From Opitutaceae bacterium (GTDB taxonomy: Bacteria > Verrucomicrobiota > Verrucomicrobiia > Opitutales > Opitutaceae), in assembly GCA_947471115.1 (NCBI GenBank), contig CANIXX010000003.1, positions 1 to 45,063 of the forward strand: a stretch of 45,063 nucleotides of DNA, read 5' to 3'. Shown here piece after piece: positions 29,201 to 37,106 of the stretch (position 1 is the first letter of the stretch; every line of letters begins with the position of its first letter). The notes beneath the pieces are model-generated. The model had not been told where the DNA came from and did not search any database. It saw only the letters and a program-made list of their open reading frames with translations. Both the position numbers and the translations under genes were made by a program.

Positions 29201-30282
29201 AACAGGGCGGATTCGGCTGGCTGGCTCTGATCAATGCCGCTCGGCACCAGGTAATCGCCAGGAATGACCGACCACGCGGAACTTCCCGGCGGCTGCCAGG
29301 CTACCGCAAAATGGCTGCTGCCAGCGCCTGCCTTATGCAGGACGCGCAGGGCGTACTGTTGGCCGGCGATGAGGTTAACCGTGATGGAGGAAACCTGCCC
29401 GGTTTGCCGGGTGTAGTCGTAGGGCGTGGTCGCGCTGGTAACCGTCGCAAGCTGCGTGTACGAGGCAGCGTCGATGGCGACGCCGGCGGTGGTACTAAGT
29501 TCAAGACTAACGGCATCGCCGCCGGAAACCGCAAAGCGGTAAGCTCCGCTCACCGCAGGCGCAAGGTATCCGCTCAGGCGGCAGCCGGAGTTCGGCGCCC
29601 AACTGGAGAGCACCGATTCACTGCGGGTGATCACCTCGCGGTAACTCGGCCTGTTGGATGTATAAGCCGTGGATGCGGTCAGATTGTTGATTGCCGTGCC
29701 GGGGACGTTCAACCACGCCTCCTTCATCAAACCACCGCGCTGCGGAGTAACGGCGGTCGGATATAGGCAGGCCCTCGGGATGACCTCGCGCAGCATCTGC
29801 GGGGTGGACCACTCCAGCTTTACCTCGGCCTGGCTAGTGAACTGCCTGTATTCAATCCGGATGGCATACCTGCGACCTGTCTCCAGCGGCAGGGCGCAGC
29901 GCAACTCCTTGGCAGAAGTGCTCACCGAGACGGTGCGCGAAGCGACGAGTTGGCCGTCAATCCAGATGCTCGCCGTATCATCCGCAGTAAGGTAAAAAGT
30001 ATAATAGCCACTCGCGGGGGGCTGAATTTGACCGCTCCAGATCGCCGAATAATTCGTCGCTGTGGCGATTCCGGTACCGGCTGGTACCGACGTGCCCCAG
30101 TTGAAATTTATTTGGGCGTCAACCCGCACCCCGACAGTAGGCGCGGTGAAGCTAGTATTATTGTAATACGAACCTGTTAAGCCTGTACCTTGTGCAAACA
30201 CCGGAAGCCCGGTTAACCAAGCAATATAGAAAATGAAGACAGTCAGGGAGTAACTGCCAAGGCGTAAGCAGGGAGAAGACAT
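23224..30282 (-). CDS. Giant PA14/heparinase II-III-like lyase with autotransporter beta-strand repeats
   Basis: This protein has about 2352 residues from the ATG at 30282, which opens a signal peptide (SYSLTVFIFYIAWLTGLPVFA); a TTG at 30330 would add 16 residues. It begins with two PA14-type domains (about 30-165 and 180-345). A helical toroid plus beta-sandwich lyase of heparinase II/III type follows (about 360-1030), with hallmarks TTHGNWNAVCNGA and GGHAIWDAGSIVLDALGKRW. A cadherin-like module comes next (about 1055-1160; SFTYTVTDAASGKTAS), then about 1000 residues of beta-strand repeats (GTLTKGGTGTLTLTAANTYSG and relatives). The C-terminal domain has a DPNGDGVNN calcium-type loop. No autotransporter barrel or PEP-CTERM tail is present. 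It probably cleaves uronate-containing polysaccharides at the cell surface. A C10 tract lies three bases before the ATG. Confidence 0.85.
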   Translation of the reverse strand: MSSPCLRLGSYSLTVFIFYIAWLTGLPVFAQGTGLTGSYYNNTSFTAPTVGVRVDAQINFNWGTSVPAGTGIATATNYSAIWSGQIQPPASGYYTFYLTADDTASIWIDGQLVASRTVSVSTSAKELRCALPLETGRRYAIRIEYRQFTSQAEVKLEWSTPQMLREVIPRACLYPTAVTPQRGGLMKEAWLNVPGTAINNLTASTAYTSNRPSYREVITRSESVLSSWAPNSGCRLSGYLAPAVSGAYRFAVSGGDAVSLELSTTAGVAIDAASYTQLATVTSATTPYDYTRQTGQVSSITVNLIAGQQYALRVLHKAGAGSSHFAVAWQPPGSSAWSVIPGDYLVPSGIDQSQPAESALFDRLSSGHPRLLASPERFAWLKTQYQTVSPQSPFGLQLKKVITKANQYKTGADLLFINHPRGAIYAGRDLQERVCILAMAWHMTGDNTYAQRAWTDLNNLAATNWSTWVSTDNGLGYAELTLGMAFGYDWLYPYWTAAQRTTLLTALTSQGLAFSARSFNTNAWWLTTHGNWNAVCNGANISGALAIGNDDPVNAAQARRVLRQSIDSLQAWQDRVTIDNGGNVEGYWLYQTDNFVKAMALLEGCLGSDFGISTQRGVAEQGLYPIQNTGPSGFSFNVADNQSGGEEGCTWEMFWLARRFNRPAYAVHKRNTIDYTYYTGYPLAVLWWDESGTKADLAAIPMNSQFRGSAPNPDKLSCGEVTVMRQNRDADSTFVGLKGNSSVGGHAIWDAGSIVLDALGKRWIHKIGGDRYVYNDFNFDRSTLYSDRAEGGNTLVFSPSTTGARGGAGQTNTASPVIFWSIRPDGDRATSVVDLRPAYNDPAKNNCISVRRGVRMINGKRNVIVQDEIKRTDVAATYWFMHVQTSLTTFSTATTTTEPAPGQADSTGYFVRTGDGTVPDGTTVYTKTQSIIKAGVKTTTVTPYKWNVVTQVDIAADGKSVLLTQGADRLWGRILGTNTYKFTLRDAKAFVLSPPQNRDNSDFKKLTIQTTTTPNVTTTISVYFHPLRHGEAIPSDAALPAVETLDAWMTYANEAPVASPGVAMGPVTGPVDIDLRTLVTDGDSLPAQLSFAVSGAVQGGVTLLADGYTARFIPANAIVAAPSFTYTVTDAASGKTASATVAVAVTPTESIWTGQPSVGATAMWSNSANWKNGVPTGGASAQLDLFPSTSLQARTYLLQQDIAGLTCHALTLAGAGPASGQSTVTLAGSSLKLIPNKSLAPELALTAKGPGLAYTLNTPIALSSGLAISGNGTAEFRLAGAITGTGPLTKTGTSFPVLAAANTYTGLTTINAGGLVIAASGSLGSTASGSGTIVNAGASLLLAQAVNYSAPEALTIAGAGADGQFGALGVADTSTMAFSGPITLAGDSTISAGQGNLTLRGTLTQTAAGYTLTTASDGVLQLNGALSGGGSLYITSSTGQGVVGLAGANSYTGATWVQTGALSVQNSTALGVTSAGTVVENGAALQFQGDIAIGGEPLMITGSGIASGGVLRNLSGNNTFGGLITLGGATQINSDTVGSMLTLSNPGRITGAGFGLTVGGAGDTMINGVIGTGSGTLTKGGTGTLTLTAANTYSGVNTITAGTLKLTNFNAAGANVGLNAIQTANTVAGAAVLDLRSDVTGTFGPASGYNIQMAAPEAKLAINVDNTSTGANQTLKIGNIDSNGSQNYSVDITGAHGYRLAVGSLNQGYNRSTTLNPTTAALIVTTSVILASNAGTQGLYLSGTHSGSRIDGIISGGSATTTLYKQNSSTWLLSGVNTYLGKTAITGGTLLLSGKGTLGASTNALVLGGGALDLGGTTRTVAALTLTAAASDDTLKNGSLTGTSYSISNGSGTAIISANLNGTANLTKSGAGPLILSGVNNYTGTTSITSTGVLNAQNGSALGTIAAGTTVASGGVLQLQGGIVVGNEPITLAGGGISSTGALRNISGNNTYGGLITMSAASRIHSDSGTLYLSNPGSITGDTFNLTLSGSGDILIASSIATTSGTLTKDGTGSLTLYGTNTYTGLTNIAGGTLKLGATNTLPVTTVVDLGSSTVATSTSFDLAGFNQTLAGIKRTSTNATQVSMLTNSSVMPATLTLNQTVTTTFSGRVTGNLSLVKVGTGTLNLSGAANNYTGNTTVTGGVLAIGSSALNASSWVMLDAGTLSLTTAQTITALRLNGVWKPAGTYSSANGLGRITGSGALIVTTGGPNSFSFWINSPSGLNAAQKAPSADPNGDGVNNLLAYALGAASPVATATGLLPTVAYSGGHLTLTLRRIPALTDITLTIQSADSPTGPWEIAATSLAGNAFTASPNYQASETGTGLTRQVVITDRCNLSDPAKPSRFMRLQANLP
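24190..24610 (-). repeat. Internal duplicated block of the beta-strand repeat region, copy 2
   Basis: This stretch encodes about 140 residues including LRNISGNNTYGGLITM and SGTLTKDGTGSLTLYG. It aligns with the block at 25490-25890 (LRNLSGNNTFGGLITL, SGTLTKGGTGTLTLTA), with the same order of motifs, indicating an internal duplication. Confidence 0.75.
25490..25890 (-). repeat. Internal duplicated block of the beta-strand repeat region, copy 1
   Basis: This is the counterpart of 24190-24610 in the giant lyase. The alignment runs over more than a hundred residues without large gaps, by eye. Confidence 0.75.
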
Positions 30283-30284
30283 AC

Positions 30285-30294
30285 GGGGGGGGGG
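30285..30294 (-). repeat. Poly-C tract (coding strand), 10 bases, at the translation start
   Basis: Ten Gs on the plus strand read as ten Cs directly before GT and the ATG at 30282, exactly where a ribosome binding site would sit. If translation began at the TTG at 30330, the tract would be inside the reading frame as three prolines. Confidence 0.9.
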
Positions 30295-30375
30295 TAACCG
30301 ACAGCTAAGGGGTAGTGCTGAGGCTTTCAAATTATCAGGTTGGGGGATCCATTGATAGTTACTTTAAGCCACTAA

Positions 30376-30515
30376 AATATGGATATTTGCGCAACCCCAT
30401 TACGCACCGCCTCATGCCCACCATCCGGAACATCTCCTCGAAATGGGCCAAGGACCCATCACTTATAACCGAGGTATTCTTGCGTGAAAAGCCATATCTA
30501 TTACGCAAAGCAGAC
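30376..30515 (+). repeat. Shared promoter module, copy A
   Basis: This segment aligns with 33076-33205: both contain ATCCGGAACAT/ATCCGGAACTT, CTCCTCGAAA/CTTCTCGAAA and CTTGCGTGAAAA, followed by CCATATC/CCACATC and an inverted ACGCAA/TCGCAA. It is about 290-430 bp upstream of the GH35 start. Confidence 0.7.
30480..30510 (+). promoter_or_regulatory. Operator-like TTGCGT ... ACGCAA inverted repeat
   Basis: TTGCGTGAAAA at 30480-30490 is followed after a short spacer by TTACGCAAAG at 30501-30510, giving two inverted half-sites. The plus-strand half-site is identical to those at 33175 and 42505 (minus strand). Confidence 0.5.
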
Positions 30516-30801
30516 TATCCCCCCCACCCTTCATATGGAATTATGCGATAAAGTTATTTTCATCCCCGCCGATACCCCTTATTTAATCAGCCGCATTCCG
30601 CTGGTTCACCCCACCCAAAATCTAGCCCGTGTGGTTTAAGTGTGCAGCCTTAACCTCATCGTCATCCTCTCGCTTAAGCTCATCTATTATTTACATTTTT
30701 AGACCTCGCGACAGCGGCAAAAAATTCAGATTTAAGAACCCAAAAATAAAATCTCATTCATTTAATAATAAACCAACAACAACACTCACTACCACCAAAT
30801 C

Positions 30802-32775
30802 ATGATGATTATAAACCGCCGCCTGTTACTTGGACTCGTTGCCACTGCCTTGATGCTAGCTCCGGCGAATTTTCTTGGCGCGCAGACGCCCGCTCCGAAA
30901 ACCGCAACGTTTCCTATTTTGTCCCCATTCCCTTATTCTGGGAATGCGCCGGCACCGAACGGCACGAAGCGCAAGCTGACTCTTGAAGAGGGGAAATTCA
31001 AAATTGATGGCCAACCGGTTTTGCTCATGGCCGGCGAAATTCATTTAATTCGGGTGCCACATGCAACATGGGAAACGCGTATTTTACAGGCCAAAGCGAT
31101 GGGGTTGAATTCGATGAGCGTTTACTTAATGTGGAACAGCATTGAAGCGGAAGAGGGGCAATTTGATTTTACTGGACAGAATGATGTGCGCCGATTCGCC
31201 GAATTGTGTCAAAAACATGGAATGTGGCTTCTTGTTCGTCCCGGACCCTATGTTTGTGCGGAGGTTGACTGGGGGGGGATTCCATACTGGCTTGGCACCA
31301 AAGATATCACAAAACTTCGCGGGGTTGATTTAACCAAGGAGGCCTATGATCGACGCTATATTAAAAAAGTTGGCGAGCAAATCGCCGGAATGGAGGCACA
31401 TGAAGGCGGACCGATTCTGATGGTGCAGATTGAAAATGAACATCGGTCGATTGATGATTACATGATTCAGCTGGAAAGGATTTTCCGTGAATCAGGTTTT
31501 GATGGGCAACTTTTCACGTGCGATCCTGGTATGAAATCATTTGACAAAGAGGTTGGCATTCCGGGGGTTTTAAGAGGGGTAAACGGGCTCACCAATGACG
31601 ACAAATTGCTTGCCCGCGCTCGCGAGCTTTCTGCCAAGGTCACTGGACATCCTGTTTTTTGCGCAGAAAGCTACACGTCATGGTTCGCGCGCTGGGGGAA
31701 GAAAATCCCACGCCGCGACTCGAGTTCCGAACTTAATCGCCTTCGTTGGTTATTGAAAAACGATGTGAGTTTTTGTTACTACATGTTCCATGGAGGGTCG
31801 AATTTCACTTACAACACCATGCCAACGGTGGTGACAAGTTATGACTATGATGCGCCGATTGACGAGGCAGGCCGGACCACCCCTAAATATTATGCATTAC
31901 GGGAGGCGATTTCACAACAGTTTGGTTTGACACTGCCTGATCCACCACCCGAGCCGAAGGTCATTACCATACCGCCCTTCACCGTTGAGCGCCAGGCATC
32001 CTTGATGGATCTGCTGACCGGGGTGCCTATCACCACGCCCGACGCTCCAAAAACCTTCGAACCCCTTGGTGTCGGTGGCGGATTTGTTCTTTACCGAAAA
32101 AAATTCCCCGAGGGTCTGCGCGGGACGCTGAATCTTTCCCATGCCAAGGACATGGCGCTGGTGATGATCAACGGCGAGCGCGTGGCATTCGTTCACCAGT
32201 TCCTCGAAAAGACGGATATGCAGGTATCGATTCCTGAAACCAAAGGTCCCGCCGTACTTGATATTCTCGTCCATAATCTGGGTCGTGACCGCGCGGTCAT
32301 GGAAGAAAAAAAGGGGCTGACATCCGCACCGTTGTTGGATGGCAAACCGCTCAAAGGGTGGGAAATGTATCCGCTCCCGCTTTTGGAAATGCCTACTAGT
32401 CAAAAAGGAAAGACCACCGGATCCGCCCCAGCGCTCTATCGGGGTACCTTCAAGCTTGCGGAGACCGGGGAGACTTTCTTGGACATGTCTAAGTTCCGGT
32501 TCGGGGTTGCCTGGGTGAATGGACATATTCTCGGGCGCCATTGGGATGCCGGTTCACCTCGGTCCCTATTCCTCCCAAGTTCATGGCAGAAGAAGGGGAT
32601 CAATGAGATCGTGGTGCTGGATATTCTTCCGTCTGCGGATAACAAAATCCCCATCAGCGGCACCGAGCGTCTCATAGAAATCAAACCCCAAGCATTCAAG
32701 CGTGACATCAAAGTAACCGCCGATGCCATCGTTGATGAAACCGTCACGCCGAACACCACCCCGGTGAATCAATAA
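30802..32775 (+). CDS. Secreted glycoside hydrolase family 35, beta-galactosidase
   Basis: This is a 657-residue protein with a signal peptide (RRLLLGLVATALMLAPANFL). The GH35 TIM barrel follows: GEIHLIRVPHATW, NSMSVYLMWNSIE and LLVRPGPYVCAE. The acid/base Glu213 is in VQIENEHRS and the nucleophile Glu289 is in CAESYTSWFARWG. C-terminal beta-sandwich domains follow (GFVLYRKKFPEGL; KFRFGVAWVNGHILGRHWDAG). It should release terminal beta-linked galactose from extracellular or periplasmic oligosaccharides. Two adjacent ATG codons are at 30802 and 30805; neither has a Shine-Dalgarno sequence. It is related to the GH35 at 43160 but clearly divergent. The region looks more AT-rich than the genes before 23000. 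Confidence 0.93.
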   Translation: MMIINRRLLLGLVATALMLAPANFLGAQTPAPKTATFPILSPFPYSGNAPAPNGTKRKLTLEEGKFKIDGQPVLLMAGEIHLIRVPHATWETRILQAKAMGLNSMSVYLMWNSIEAEEGQFDFTGQNDVRRFAELCQKHGMWLLVRPGPYVCAEVDWGGIPYWLGTKDITKLRGVDLTKEAYDRRYIKKVGEQIAGMEAHEGGPILMVQIENEHRSIDDYMIQLERIFRESGFDGQLFTCDPGMKSFDKEVGIPGVLRGVNGLTNDDKLLARARELSAKVTGHPVFCAESYTSWFARWGKKIPRRDSSSELNRLRWLLKNDVSFCYYMFHGGSNFTYNTMPTVVTSYDYDAPIDEAGRTTPKYYALREAISQQFGLTLPDPPPEPKVITIPPFTVERQASLMDLLTGVPITTPDAPKTFEPLGVGGGFVLYRKKFPEGLRGTLNLSHAKDMALVMINGERVAFVHQFLEKTDMQVSIPETKGPAVLDILVHNLGRDRAVMEEKKGLTSAPLLDGKPLKGWEMYPLPLLEMPTSQKGKTTGSAPALYRGTFKLAETGETFLDMSKFRFGVAWVNGHILGRHWDAGSPRSLFLPSSWQKKGINEIVVLDILPSADNKIPISGTERLIEIKPQAFKRDIKVTADAIVDETVTPNTTPVNQ

Positions 32776-32810
32776 GGATCGCACAACGATTCAGTTTAAT
32801 ATTGCAGCGA

Positions 32811-32840
32811 GGCGTCCCCTGCCGGGAGGGGGAGCCTTTC
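32811..32840 (+). terminator. Possible rho-independent terminator after GH35
   Basis: GGC-TCCCC pairs with GGGGA-GCC around a short loop with one mismatch and is followed by TTTCAGTTT, about 35 bp after the GH35 stop. Confidence 0.45.
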
Positions 32841-33075
32841 AGTTTCTGGAGAGCGACTAGTTCCCACTGTATAAATATATAAATCGGCCAAGGAAAACAC
32901 CCACCATTATATGCTTTAATTTTATATGCCTAAAGGTTATCTCGTATTAGGTACCTTATACCGCGCGTGATATAGAGTTAAAATGCGGCCCAAAGCACTA
33001 CGTCCCGACGCAGCAGTTACACGAGCCGTTGTCCTGAAATCTGAATGAGCCCCACGTTTAGCCCCCAAATTGCAG

Positions 33076-33240
33076 ATAATTTAATGCGTAATTCCAGTAC
33101 CTGCGCCCCTCGCCACAATCCGGAACTTCTTCTCGAAAGCAGCCGGGGATCGACCAAGTTAACCCGATGCATCCTTGCGTGAAAAACCACATCAATTTCG
33201 CAATGAACGCTATTCGCGAGCCACGTAATGTATGATCATG
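33076..33240 (+). repeat. Shared promoter module, copy B
   Basis: The left part matches 30376-30515. The right part (ACGCTATTCGCGAG then ACGTAATGTATGAT) matches 42729-42762 (ACACTATTGGTGAG then CCGTAATGTGGGAT). It therefore links the other two copies. It lies about 120-280 bp upstream of the SGNH start. Confidence 0.7.
33175..33205 (+). promoter_or_regulatory. Operator-like TTGCGTGAAAA motif
   Basis: TTGCGTGAAAA at 33175-33185 is followed by AATTTCGCAATG, an inverted half-site. The arrangement mirrors 30480-30510. It lies 183 bp before the ATG at 33358. Confidence 0.5.
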
Positions 33241-33357
33241 AAAGCATAGTTATTGCCGTCTGCGCCACCCGTATTCACTCAGCAAATCCCTACCCCAAAA
33301 ATCCATTCCGGTTTGCTTGATTCAGTAACCACGGTTCCCCCAAACCACCCCACTCCC

Positions 33358-34836
33358 ATGTTCCGTTCCGAAAAATTAATAAATAAACAAAAATCCCCTA
33401 TAAACACAAAAACCAGGACGCGAACCTTGGGGCTCATCGCCGCGCTTGCGCTCGGCCTCGCTCCGTTCGCCAGCGGAAACGCCGCGCAGGCCGACCTCGC
33501 GCTCAGTTGGCCCGAAGTGAGTCGCCCTCCACTATTTTCTAGAGGCCAACGCATTGGCTGCATCGGGGATAGCATAACCCGCCCGGGACAGTATATTACT
33601 TACCTCTATGATTATTACGTTACCCGCCTACCCGATCAGCCCATTCGCCTTTATAATCTAGGCATAGGCGGTGATACGCTCAAGGAAGTGCTGGCCCGCT
33701 ACGACGATGACATCCGCGCGATTCCACTTGATAGTGTAATGATCCTGATGGGCATGAACGATGCCGCCCGGGGAGCGTATACAGCCGACTCTGAAAACAA
33801 CCCATCCCTGCTCGCGCGACGCACGTCTGACCGTGCCGGCTTTGACAACCGACTCACCACCCTGATCGGCCGACTCAAGACGGATAATATCGCTCCGATC
33901 CTTTGCACACCGACTTGCTATGATGAAACCACAGTATCTAAATACGAACTTATTCCTAAGGCAAATCGGGCGCTTCAGTCGCTCGCCGAAGTGCTGAAGA
34001 TCCGCGCACTCGCGGACAATCTCCCCCTGATTGAACTCAACGAGCCACTCTTAGCCGCCAACGCTTCCCTGCAAACCAACAGCCAAACCACTTCGATCAT
34101 AGGCGGGGACCGAGTCCACCCCCTGAATAGCGGCCAAGCCATCATGGCTTGGGCGATTCTTCGGCAGCAGCAAGCCCCGAAAGAGATTGCCGAAGTAATA
34201 ATAGACGCCCGAGCACAACGCACCTTGTTGATGCGCGGCTGTGAAGTTTCGGCGCTCTCCATACAACCCAATGAGATTAGCTATAATTACCAGCCCAAAT
34301 CCCTTCCGCTACCACGCGATCATGGCTGGGCCGTCGCGGCCTCCTGCACCACGCTGACACGCGACTTCAACCAAGAATTGCTGAAGATCAACTCATTGGC
34401 CGATGGCGTATGGCTGCTTAAAATCGGAGAGATTGAAGTCGGCCAATTTACCTCTAGCCAACTGGCCGAGGGAATAAACCTAGCCAACCAAAAAAACACC
34501 CCGCAACTCCAGGCTGCCGATCATATTCATGAGCTAAATCTCGCCCGCAGTAAAATCGAATCAAAAATCCGAGGAGTTCACTATATAGAAAAAGTGGCCA
34601 AAATCCCCAGCGGGGCAAAAGAAGATGTCTGGCAAAAAAAAATCGCAAACTACCTAGAATCTGCGAACTACAAAAATCTTCCGGAAACCAATTACTTCCG
34701 AACCGAGGCCAATCAGTATGTACAGAACAAATCAGACCTTGGGAAACTATTCGAAAAACTAGAGACCGCCACCCAAAATATGTACGCAGCTTTTCCCCGA
34801 ACAGCTTGGCCAGTACGGCTTATAAAAGCCCCCTAG
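33358..34836 (+). CDS. Secreted SGNH/GDSL-family hydrolase
   Basis: This is a 492-residue protein. The ATG at 33358 is preferred to an upstream TTG at 33253 because it gives a basic start followed by a hydrophobic signal segment (LGLIAALALGLAPFASGNA) and leaves the shared promoter module noncoding. SGNH blocks are clear: GDSIT with Ser72, NLGIGGDT (Gly in block II), MGMNDA with Asn134 and GDRVHP with Asp251/His254. A C-terminal extension of about 240 residues with helical, Lys-rich character follows. Family members are esterases, often removing acetyl groups from polysaccharides, and a glycan de-esterification role would fit the neighbourhood. No Shine-Dalgarno sequence is present; the leader is C-rich. 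Confidence 0.88.
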   Translation: MFRSEKLINKQKSPINTKTRTRTLGLIAALALGLAPFASGNAAQADLALSWPEVSRPPLFSRGQRIGCIGDSITRPGQYITYLYDYYVTRLPDQPIRLYNLGIGGDTLKEVLARYDDDIRAIPLDSVMILMGMNDAARGAYTADSENNPSLLARRTSDRAGFDNRLTTLIGRLKTDNIAPILCTPTCYDETTVSKYELIPKANRALQSLAEVLKIRALADNLPLIELNEPLLAANASLQTNSQTTSIIGGDRVHPLNSGQAIMAWAILRQQQAPKEIAEVIIDARAQRTLLMRGCEVSALSIQPNEISYNYQPKSLPLPRDHGWAVAASCTTLTRDFNQELLKINSLADGVWLLKIGEIEVGQFTSSQLAEGINLANQKNTPQLQAADHIHELNLARSKIESKIRGVHYIEKVAKIPSGAKEDVWQKKIANYLESANYKNLPETNYFRTEANQYVQNKSDLGKLFEKLETATQNMYAAFPRTAWPVRLIKAP

Positions 34837-35089
34837 TTTTCAGCGCAACGGATCGCCTTTTTATGACTGTGCAACCCAGCTCCTCCCGTTATACGCCTGA
34901 GCTATCCACTTCTAAATTTAAGTATAACACCGTGGTGAAAACTTAAGGGGCCACTAAAAAAGCCAAACAAAGAGGGGCGGTATGGTCATTTAATCGCTCT
35001 ACTTCTTTATCCATAAAATATCGTTCGATTCCGAAGTCCACGGAGCTCGCGTCGGCTTTAATCCGAGCAACTTCCATGCATTCATTTCA

Positions 35090-37030
35090 ATGAAAACACA
35101 CAAGCTATTCACCAAAATTCTCCGGCTTACATTGAAGATTAGCTGGATACTCGGATTCGGGTCGAACTTGCTCGGCGCTGCAAGCGCGGCCGCTCCGCAA
35201 CTGCTGAGTCCGCCCCATCGCATGGAAATGACCGATGTAGCGGCATTCTTCTCCTGGTCAAAAGTCGCAGACTGCGCCAACTTCGAGCTACAAATCGCTC
35301 GAGATTATAACTTTAAAAACATATACAAAGAGGTAAAAACCGAGAACAAGGGATACCGCCCCAATAGCTACTTCCCTAAGGACCTGTTGCCGCCGGGGAT
35401 CTATTTTTGGCGGGTGCGTGCGGTGCTGGACGGCAAACCTGGCACCTGGTCCGAACCCTCTGGATTTCGAGTGAACGACCTGCATCTAAAAAAAAACGAA
35501 TTGATCCGCACGATCAGTCCGCAAACGCCGCTCTTTTTAATGCGCAACCGCGCATGGGATCCACGCAAGTCGACAAAAAGTCTCCAGCAAATCATTCCGC
35601 CTCACCTGCAGCAGGTGATCATCGTTGACGACACGTCGATGGCCTCCGATCAGGTCTTCGATCGAGCCAAGAAATACCAAGAGAGCGGGGTCGACTTTGT
35701 AATCTGGAATGATCGAGGCCAAGTCTCGCTGGCAACCATTGAATATATTTTTCAAAACTATAGTCACTGTATCGGCACGGCCGAAGGCGAACATTTTAGC
35801 GGCATGTATTGGGAGCGTGGACCGGAAGGTAATCTGGCCGAACTCGACTACATCCATCGCGCATGGACATTATGCGCGAAATACGGTCGATTTTACTTTT
35901 TCGCAGATGGTGATAACGGTCATTACCGCTGGCCAGTTTTTGCGCAAAAGGAGAAGGAAAGACTTAAAACCTACCGGCGTAATGTAGTATTGATGTTCAA
36001 AACCACCAATGGCGATGTCGCACTTCATTCCTATGGCGCGGTAGCAGGACTGCTGGCGCGCGGTATGACCGAAAACTCTGGTATATGGGTAGACGAATGG
36101 ATCTGGCCCATCGCCGGATTTGGCAAACTCGGCGAAACCATTCCACCCGATCAGATTTGGTCAAATAGACGCAAAGTCGGCACCAAGCAGTGCCCGTGGA
36201 TTTATGATATCCAGATGTGGCTTATGGGTATCGTCTCCGGCTCGACTGTCTTTCACCTTGAATCCGCCCATCAATGGACTGGTGACGGCAGGCCGTCGCG
36301 GCAATATACGCGGATCTTTCTACCCTTCGTAAAGGCAGTGGTGGAGCGCCAACTCATTCCTTCGCGCCAAGCTTTTTTCGCAAGCCTCAAACTCGCCGTG
36401 ATCACCGATCCAAAAAGCACAGAGGGTAAGCATGCAAAGCGTTACACCGGCGGCTTTGCCTACCTCAATGAGCTCTATAAAATTAAAGACACTGGCGACC
36501 GAGAATTCATTCCCAATGACAGTCGCTATGGAATCGTCTGCCTACTGCCGGCCCAAGCGACCGACCTGAGTGTCAGTCCGCGTATCTTGCCTCAATCCGA
36601 ATTATCGGACCCTATCAAGGCCAAGGAAATATTTGATCGCAACTATCCGCTGAGGTTCACCGGCGATGCGTTTATGTGGGAATGCGATGGCACTGTCATT
36701 ATTACTAATTCAAACGAAAACCAGGACATAGCCCAACGTTTCACGATGCCCATTGAGCAGAATATAATTCGTGAAATCAGTGGCGAAATCGGTGTTCACC
36801 AATATCTCATTGGAAAACTGTCAAAGGATGGCAAAAGTTTTTGGTTTCAAGCCAATGGGGAGTACCCTGATCGCACGTTTAAGATAACCTTGGCCTGTAC
36901 GGATAAGCCTAATGTGCTGGTCACACCCTCCACCGCCGCCAAGGAGATACACTGGAATGCCGATAGCCGCAGTTTACAACTCAGTCTCTCTAACGCCGAG
37001 GGTGCGGTTGAAGTTAATATTAAAAACTAA
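35090..37030 (+). CDS. GH98-like secreted protein with N-terminal FN3-like domain
   Basis: This is a 646-residue protein with a signal-peptide-like N-terminus (ISWILGFGSNLLGAASA). A fibronectin-III-like domain follows (about 35-130: SPPHRMEMTDVAAFFSWSKV, GIYFWRVRAV). Next is a barrel-like catalytic region (QQVIIVDDTSM, SHCIGTAEGEHFSGMYWERG, FYFFADGDNGHYRW) and a stretch typical in position for GH98 (MWLMGIVSGSTVFHLESAHQW). A C-terminal beta domain completes the protein. GH98 holds endo-beta-galactosidases and some xylanases. The assignment is from general resemblance, and Glu residues in TAEGEHF and HLESAH are candidates only. It lies between the SGNH gene and the aldo/keto reductase on the same strand. 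Confidence 0.6.
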   Translation: MKTHKLFTKILRLTLKISWILGFGSNLLGAASAAAPQLLSPPHRMEMTDVAAFFSWSKVADCANFELQIARDYNFKNIYKEVKTENKGYRPNSYFPKDLLPPGIYFWRVRAVLDGKPGTWSEPSGFRVNDLHLKKNELIRTISPQTPLFLMRNRAWDPRKSTKSLQQIIPPHLQQVIIVDDTSMASDQVFDRAKKYQESGVDFVIWNDRGQVSLATIEYIFQNYSHCIGTAEGEHFSGMYWERGPEGNLAELDYIHRAWTLCAKYGRFYFFADGDNGHYRWPVFAQKEKERLKTYRRNVVLMFKTTNGDVALHSYGAVAGLLARGMTENSGIWVDEWIWPIAGFGKLGETIPPDQIWSNRRKVGTKQCPWIYDIQMWLMGIVSGSTVFHLESAHQWTGDGRPSRQYTRIFLPFVKAVVERQLIPSRQAFFASLKLAVITDPKSTEGKHAKRYTGGFAYLNELYKIKDTGDREFIPNDSRYGIVCLLPAQATDLSVSPRILPQSELSDPIKAKEIFDRNYPLRFTGDAFMWECDGTVIITNSNENQDIAQRFTMPIEQNIIREISGEIGVHQYLIGKLSKDGKSFWFQANGEYPDRTFKITLACTDKPNVLVTPSTAAKEIHWNADSRSLQLSLSNAEGAVEVNIKN

Positions 37031-37106
37031 GGCCCCACTCCTTGCAGGCACAGGACCTTTCACCACTCAGCCCTTTCAATTCGTTTAGGCTGGTCAACCA
37101 AATCCT

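Larger units (their letters stand above)
30295..30801. other. Divergent promoter region between giant lyase and GH35
   Basis: No gene is seen. The region holds a promoter module related to 33076-33240 (about 30376-30515), with the motif TTGCGTGAAAA at 30480. An A-rich leader with CAACAACAACA-type sequence runs up to the GH35 start at 30802. Confidence 0.55.
32776..33357. other. Intergenic DNA with possible terminator and shared promoter module
   Basis: No gene is seen. A GC-rich stem near 32811-32836 may end GH35 transcription. AT-rich DNA (TATAAATATATAAAT near 32870) and the promoter module copy B (33076-33240) precede the SGNH gene. Confidence 0.55.
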
